Shown here piece by piece: positions 60,702 to 64,000 of a DNA stretch of 64,000 bases (positions are counted from its first letter, which is position 1; every line of letters begins with the position of its first letter). The DNA comes from Micromonospora sp. C28SCA-DRY-2. Lineage in GTDB: Bacteria > Actinomycetota > Actinomycetes > Mycobacteriales > Micromonosporaceae. The position numbers were made by a program, and so were the translations under genes. The notes beneath the pieces were generated by a model that worked only from the letters and a program-made list of their open reading frames with translations, was not told where the DNA came from and searched no databases. The stretch covers positions 186,001 to 250,000 of the forward strand of contig NZ_JAUMKD010000007.1 of the NCBI RefSeq assembly GCF_030519475.1, given 5' to 3'.

Positions 60702-61253
60702 GTGGCCCCACGAAGACAGCAGGCGATCTTCGACAGCACGCTGACCCTCCTGGCCGAGAAGGGGTACGACGGCCTCACCATCGAGGCGGTGGCCGAGCGG
60801 GCCGGGGTGAACAAGACGACCATCTACCGGTGGTGGCCGTCCAAGGCCGCGCTGCTGGCCGACGCGCTCGTCGAGGCGCCGCTGCTCGACCTCCACACGC
60901 CGGACACCGGCACCCTGCGCGGCGACCTGACGGCGGCGGTGGGCGCCATCGTCGGGCTGCTCACCACGCCGCCCGCCGCGGACGTGGCCGTCGCGGCGCT
61001 CGCCGCCGCCGCCCACCGGGCCGAGCTGGCCTCGGCCACCCAGCGGTTCTTCGCCGACCGGCTGGCCCGCGAGCGCCCCATCTTCGAGCGGGCCGTCCGC
61101 CGGGGCGAACTGGACCCCGACGCCGACCCCATGACGATCATGGACGCGCTCGCCGGAGCCGTCTGGTGCCGCGCGGTGTTCCGGGGGCGCCCCGTCGACG
61201 ACGCCTTCGTCGAGCGCACCGTGGCGATGGTCCTGCACGGCGTGGCCGGGTGA
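60702..61253 (+). CDS. TetR/AcrR family transcriptional regulator, 183 aa
   Basis: Repressor with an N-terminal HTH: STLTLLAEKGYDGLTIEAVA and ERAGVNKTTIYRWWPSKAAL, the latter matching the TetR recognition-helix pattern well. The C-terminal domain (TetR_C-like, about 75-180) is helical, with RFFADRLARERPIFERAVRR. GTG at 60702 is seven bases after TATTCT, so leaderless. Two operators upstream support autoregulation and control of the divergent alpha/beta hydrolase. Confidence 0.9.
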   Translation: MAPRRQQAIFDSTLTLLAEKGYDGLTIEAVAERAGVNKTTIYRWWPSKAALLADALVEAPLLDLHTPDTGTLRGDLTAAVGAIVGLLTTPPAADVAVAALAAAAHRAELASATQRFFADRLARERPIFERAVRRGELDPDADPMTIMDALAGAVWCRAVFRGRPVDDAFVERTVAMVLHGVAG

Positions 61254-61382
61254 CGGGCGGGACGCCGGGACCGGTGGCGTACTTCCGCCGAACGGAGCAG
61301 CACAAAGGGCGGCAAGCGGGGTAAGCAGCGCCGCGCGGGGATCCCGCGACGCAGGATCGGTTGCCGGCAGGAGCTGCTTGAC

Positions 61383-63038
61383 GTGCGTACGTCCGAGGGG
61401 GCCGCGGTGGCCGCGCGGCGCGGGAGGACCCTCCCGCTGCTCACGCTGGCCGCCGTCCCGCCGGCGCTGGAGGCCGCCGTGCTGGCCGCGCTCAGCTTCT
61501 ACTCCGCGCGGGGGCTGGCGCCGCAGGCCACCGCCGTCTGGCCGTACGACTCCTACCACGACCTGCGGTGGCTGCTGGTCTACCACAACTCCTGGTCGTC
61601 GTTCCTGCTCGGCCTGCTGGCGGTGACCGCGGTGCGCGGCCTGCTGTCGGCGTGGATGACCGGCCTCGCGTGGCCGGCGAACGCGCCGCGACCGTCGTAC
61701 CGGTGGCTGATCCTGCGCAACATCGAGGTGGCCGCGCTCGCCACGGTGATCATCTCGCCGTGGGCCGCCCTCGCCGTGGCGTACTCGGCGGTCGCGCTGT
61801 CGTGGTACCTGCTGGCGTCGTTGCTGCCCATGCTGGTGCTGGCGCCGTTCCTGGTGCGCGGCGGCGTGGTCAGCCGGTGGTGGCGCGGGCTGCCCTCGGC
61901 GGCCCTGTTCGGCTGGTCGCTGCTCAACTTCCTGGTCCTCACCGTCGCCGGGGCGCTGATGTCGGCCGTGCCGCTGTGGTGGGGCGTGCCGGTCGCCGCC
62001 GCGGCCGGCGTGGCCAACGGGCTGCTCTGGCGGGGCACGGTCGCGGCCGCGGCACTCCAGGCCCCGGTGCGCCTGGGTCGGGTGCCCGTGGCGCCGTTGG
62101 CGATCGTCGTCACCATGGCCGGGTCGGTGGTCGCCGAGGCCGGCGTCGGCGTCGCGGCCGGCGGGCAGGGCGACTGGCGCGCTCCGGTGCTCTCCGAGCG
62201 CCTGGAGGACCGCATCCCGTACGCCGTCATCGCCATCGCCGGGCACGACTCCAGCTACGACGGCCGACCGGCGGTGGACCCCCGGGTGGAACGGTTCTCC
62301 TACCGGGGCCTGGACGAGCGGGAGCGCCCGCTGCCGTACCGGCCGCAGGACACGCACCGGTCGGTGGGCTCCAGCGCCGCGCTGCTCTCCCAGCACATCG
62401 ACTCCCTGCAGCGGCGGACCGGCCGGCCGGTGGCGCTGCTCGGCGAGAGCGAGGGCGCCATGGTGGCCCGGATGTACCTGGAGCGGTGGCCCGAGTCACC
62501 GGTGGACGCCGTCGTCATGTTCAGCCCGCTGACCCGCCCCGGCCGGGTGTACTACCCGCCGGCCGGGTACGACGGCTGGGGCGTGGTGGCGGGATGGGAG
62601 CTGCGGCTGGTGGCGAAGCTGTCCAACCTCACCAAGCGGATCGACAGCAATCCGGACGAGCCGTTCGTCCGGTCGGTGCTCGCGGACGCGCCCTTCTTCC
62701 GCAACCGCACGCTGTGCCCGGTCGCCGGGGTGCGCATGATCGCGTTCCTGCCGACCGTCGCCGCCGTCGAGGCGCCGCCGGGCGAGTACTCCCGGATCCC
62801 CACCGTCGAGGTGCCGGGGCCGCACGCCTTCCCGCTCGACCAGGAGCTGGTGCGGGAGACGGTGCTGGACTTCCTGGCCAACGAGCCGGTCGACCGGCCC
62901 CGCCGGGAGTACCGGCTCTTCCAGCACCTGGGGGCCGCCTGGCAGGCGCCGCCCCTGGCCATCGGGCTCAACCCCATCTGGTCGGCGAACCGGGAGGGCG
63001 ACCCGGCGTTCAGCGGGCGCATCTGCGAAGGCCGGTGA
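61383..63038 (+). CDS. Membrane-anchored alpha/beta-hydrolase-like protein, 551 aa
   Basis: Two-part protein. Residues 15-260 hold six or seven hydrophobic spans (PPALEAAVLAALSFYSARGL, SFLLGLLAVTAVRGLLSAWM, AALSWYLLASLLPMLVLAPF and others). The soluble C-terminal domain (about 275-525) has a hydrolase elbow GRPVALLGESEGAMVARMYL with Ser356 in GxSxG, and a late His481 in VPGPHAFPLD that could complete a triad. AIAGHDSSYDGRPAVDPRVE precedes it. GTG at 61383 has AGGAG eight bases upstream. I do not recognise a characterised family. A role in lipid or surface-ester turnover is a guess. Confidence 0.75.
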   Translation: MRTSEGAAVAARRGRTLPLLTLAAVPPALEAAVLAALSFYSARGLAPQATAVWPYDSYHDLRWLLVYHNSWSSFLLGLLAVTAVRGLLSAWMTGLAWPANAPRPSYRWLILRNIEVAALATVIISPWAALAVAYSAVALSWYLLASLLPMLVLAPFLVRGGVVSRWWRGLPSAALFGWSLLNFLVLTVAGALMSAVPLWWGVPVAAAAGVANGLLWRGTVAAAALQAPVRLGRVPVAPLAIVVTMAGSVVAEAGVGVAAGGQGDWRAPVLSERLEDRIPYAVIAIAGHDSSYDGRPAVDPRVERFSYRGLDERERPLPYRPQDTHRSVGSSAALLSQHIDSLQRRTGRPVALLGESEGAMVARMYLERWPESPVDAVVMFSPLTRPGRVYYPPAGYDGWGVVAGWELRLVAKLSNLTKRIDSNPDEPFVRSVLADAPFFRNRTLCPVAGVRMIAFLPTVAAVEAPPGEYSRIPTVEVPGPHAFPLDQELVRETVLDFLANEPVDRPRREYRLFQHLGAAWQAPPLAIGLNPIWSANREGDPAFSGRICEGR

Positions 63039-63108
63039 CCGCCGGCCCGGCGGTCGGTCGGCGCCCGGTGGCCGCAGGGGTCAGCCGGCGCCCGGTGATC
63101 GCGGGCGG

Positions 63109-64000
63109 TCAGCCGGCGCCCGGGGTGAGCAGGCTGTCGAGGGCGACCGCGGGGTCGGCCAGCCGGTCGGGGTCGACCGGCCGCCGGGAGCGGATCAGTT
63201 CCTTGATCGGGTCGGTCACGTCCCACACGTTCACGTTCATGCCCGCCAGCACCCGCCCCCGGGCGGTCCAGAAGGCGACGAACTCGCCGCCGAGGTCGCC
63301 ACGGACGACCACCCGGTCGTACGAGCCGGGCGGGGCGTGGCCGGTGTACTCCATGCCCAGCTCGTACTGGTCGGTGTAGAAGTAGGGCAGCCGGTCGTAG
63401 CTGACCGGCCGGCCGAGCATGCCGCGGGCGGCGGCCGGCCCCGAGTGCAGGGCGTTGGCCCAGTGCTCGACCCGGACCCGGGTGCCCAGCAGCGGGTGGT
63501 GGGCGTTGGCCAGGTCGCCGGCGGCCCAGATATGCGGGTCGCCGGTGCGCAGGGTGTCGTCGACGAGGACGCCGTCGTCGACCGCGAGGCCGGCCTGCTC
63601 GGCGAGGTCGGTGGCGGGCCGTACCCCGACGGCGACGACCACCAGGTCGGCGGGGAGGGCGGTGCCGTCGGCCAGCCGGACGGCGCTGACCCGACCCGTC
63701 CCCTCGAACTGCCGCACCTGGGCCCGGAAGCGGAAGGTGACCCCGTGGTCGCGGTGCAGGTCGGCGAAGACGGTGGCGAGCCGGTCGCCGAGCACCCGGT
63801 GCAGGGGCAGCTCGCCGACCTCGACCACGGTGACGGCGGCGCCGCGGGCCCGGGCGGCGGCGGCCACCTCCAGGCCGATCCACCCGGCGCCGACGATCAC
63901 GACCTGTGCGCCGTCGACCAGCGCGGCGCCGAGCCGGTCGCTGTCGGCGAGGGTACGCAGCCGCAGCACCCCGTCGAGGTCCGCGCCGGGGACCGCCAGG
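63109..64000 (-). CDS. FAD/NAD(P)-dependent oxidoreductase, ferredoxin-reductase type, partial
   Basis: 3' part of a gene whose start lies beyond the right edge. The visible 297 codons contain the NAD(P)-binding motif VVIVGAGWIGLEVAAAARAR, the second FAD motif VDDTLRTGDPHIWAAGDLAN and VEHWANALHSGPAAARGMLG, which are typical of the rubredoxin/putidaredoxin reductase branch. The C-terminal reductase domain has YFYTDQYELGMEYTGHAPPG and FWTARGRVLAGMNVNVWDV. It likely transfers electrons from NAD(P)H to a ferredoxin for a P450 or dioxygenase; no such partner is in the window. Confidence 0.9.
   Translation of the reverse strand, partial: LAVPGADLDGVLRLRTLADSDRLGAALVDGAQVVIVGAGWIGLEVAAAARARGAAVTVVEVGELPLHRVLGDRLATVFADLHRDHGVTFRFRAQVRQFEGTGRVSAVRLADGTALPADLVVVAVGVRPATDLAEQAGLAVDDGVLVDDTLRTGDPHIWAAGDLANAHHPLLGTRVRVEHWANALHSGPAAARGMLGRPVSYDRLPYFYTDQYELGMEYTGHAPPGSYDRVVVRGDLGGEFVAFWTARGRVLAGMNVNVWDVTDPIKELIRSRRPVDPDRLADPAVALDSLLTPGAG

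Noticed and set aside
63039..63121. Short direct repeat GGTCAGCCGGCGCCCGG near the end of the window
   Set aside because: Only two copies of 17 bases in GC-rich intergenic DNA; too little to call an element.
1..64000. CRISPR array, insertion sequences, prophage or defence genes
   Set aside because: No regularly spaced identical repeats, transposase, integrase, phage structural gene or restriction/toxin motif was recognised on either strand.

Overview
The window is chromosomal DNA of a very high-GC actinobacterium. Codon use is strongly GC-biased at third positions, GTG starts are frequent, a complete Mce lipid-import cluster is present, a SigD/RsdA-type sigma/anti-sigma pair sits beside it, and the iron boxes are of the DtxR/IdeR type. 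This mix suggests Micromonosporaceae, most likely Micromonospora or a close relative; that assignment is an inference from gene content, not a database match.

Layout. 0-17 kb is a run of housekeeping and accessory genes: a lipoprotein, a tRNA-like element, a DIP1984-family protein, an RraA-like protein, a Tat-exported PGRP amidase, a glycogen-debranching-type glucosidase, a secreted endonuclease/exonuclease/phosphatase, a GAF-SpoIIE phosphatase, an FMN-type glutamate synthase, DNA polymerase IV, an alpha/beta hydrolase and an unrecognised 545-residue protein. 17.0-28.2 kb (minus strand) is one operon: MceG ATPase, two YrbE permeases, MceA to MceF and two Mce-associated membrane proteins, mostly joined by ATGA/GTGA overlaps. 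Divergent from it is a plus-strand set of sigD, rsdA and a secreted Ala/Pro-rich protein with seven 14-residue repeats. 31.5-36.3 kb holds a GNAT enzyme, a VOC/YdeI pair facing a WYL regulator across a palindrome, a DUF2267 gene with a probable frameshift, and a decayed oligopeptide transporter (an intact oppC-like gene preceded by only the last residues of oppB). 36.4-46.5 kb is rich in exported enzymes: an M14 carboxypeptidase, a GH16 glucanase with a ricin-type carbohydrate-binding domain behind a CelR-like operator, an SRPBCC-TM-CBM2 fusion, and a secreted cyanophycinase with a possible GlnR box upstream. 46.6-51.4 kb is an iron-siderophore uptake locus (fused double permease, binding lipoprotein, ATPase, siderophore-interacting reductase) with two iron boxes. 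51.5-64 kb carries small metabolic and regulatory units: FMN reductase/MarR, PLP decarboxylase/MazG, SRPBCC/TetR, YciO, nicotinate phosphoribosyltransferase, alpha/beta hydrolase/TetR, a membrane-bound hydrolase and the 3' part of a FAD oxidoreductase.

Two themes recur. First, many single genes face a regulator across a visible palindrome, so local autoregulated switches dominate. Second, at least fourteen genes have a TAnnnT hexamer 6 to 8 bases before the start codon, which predicts leaderless mRNAs and helps to fix start sites. No CRISPR array, insertion sequence, prophage or defence island was recognised. No complete undescribed system was found; the strongest oddities are the tRNA-like element, the SRPBCC-TM-CBM2 fusion, the decapitated oppB, and the repeat protein next to sigD.
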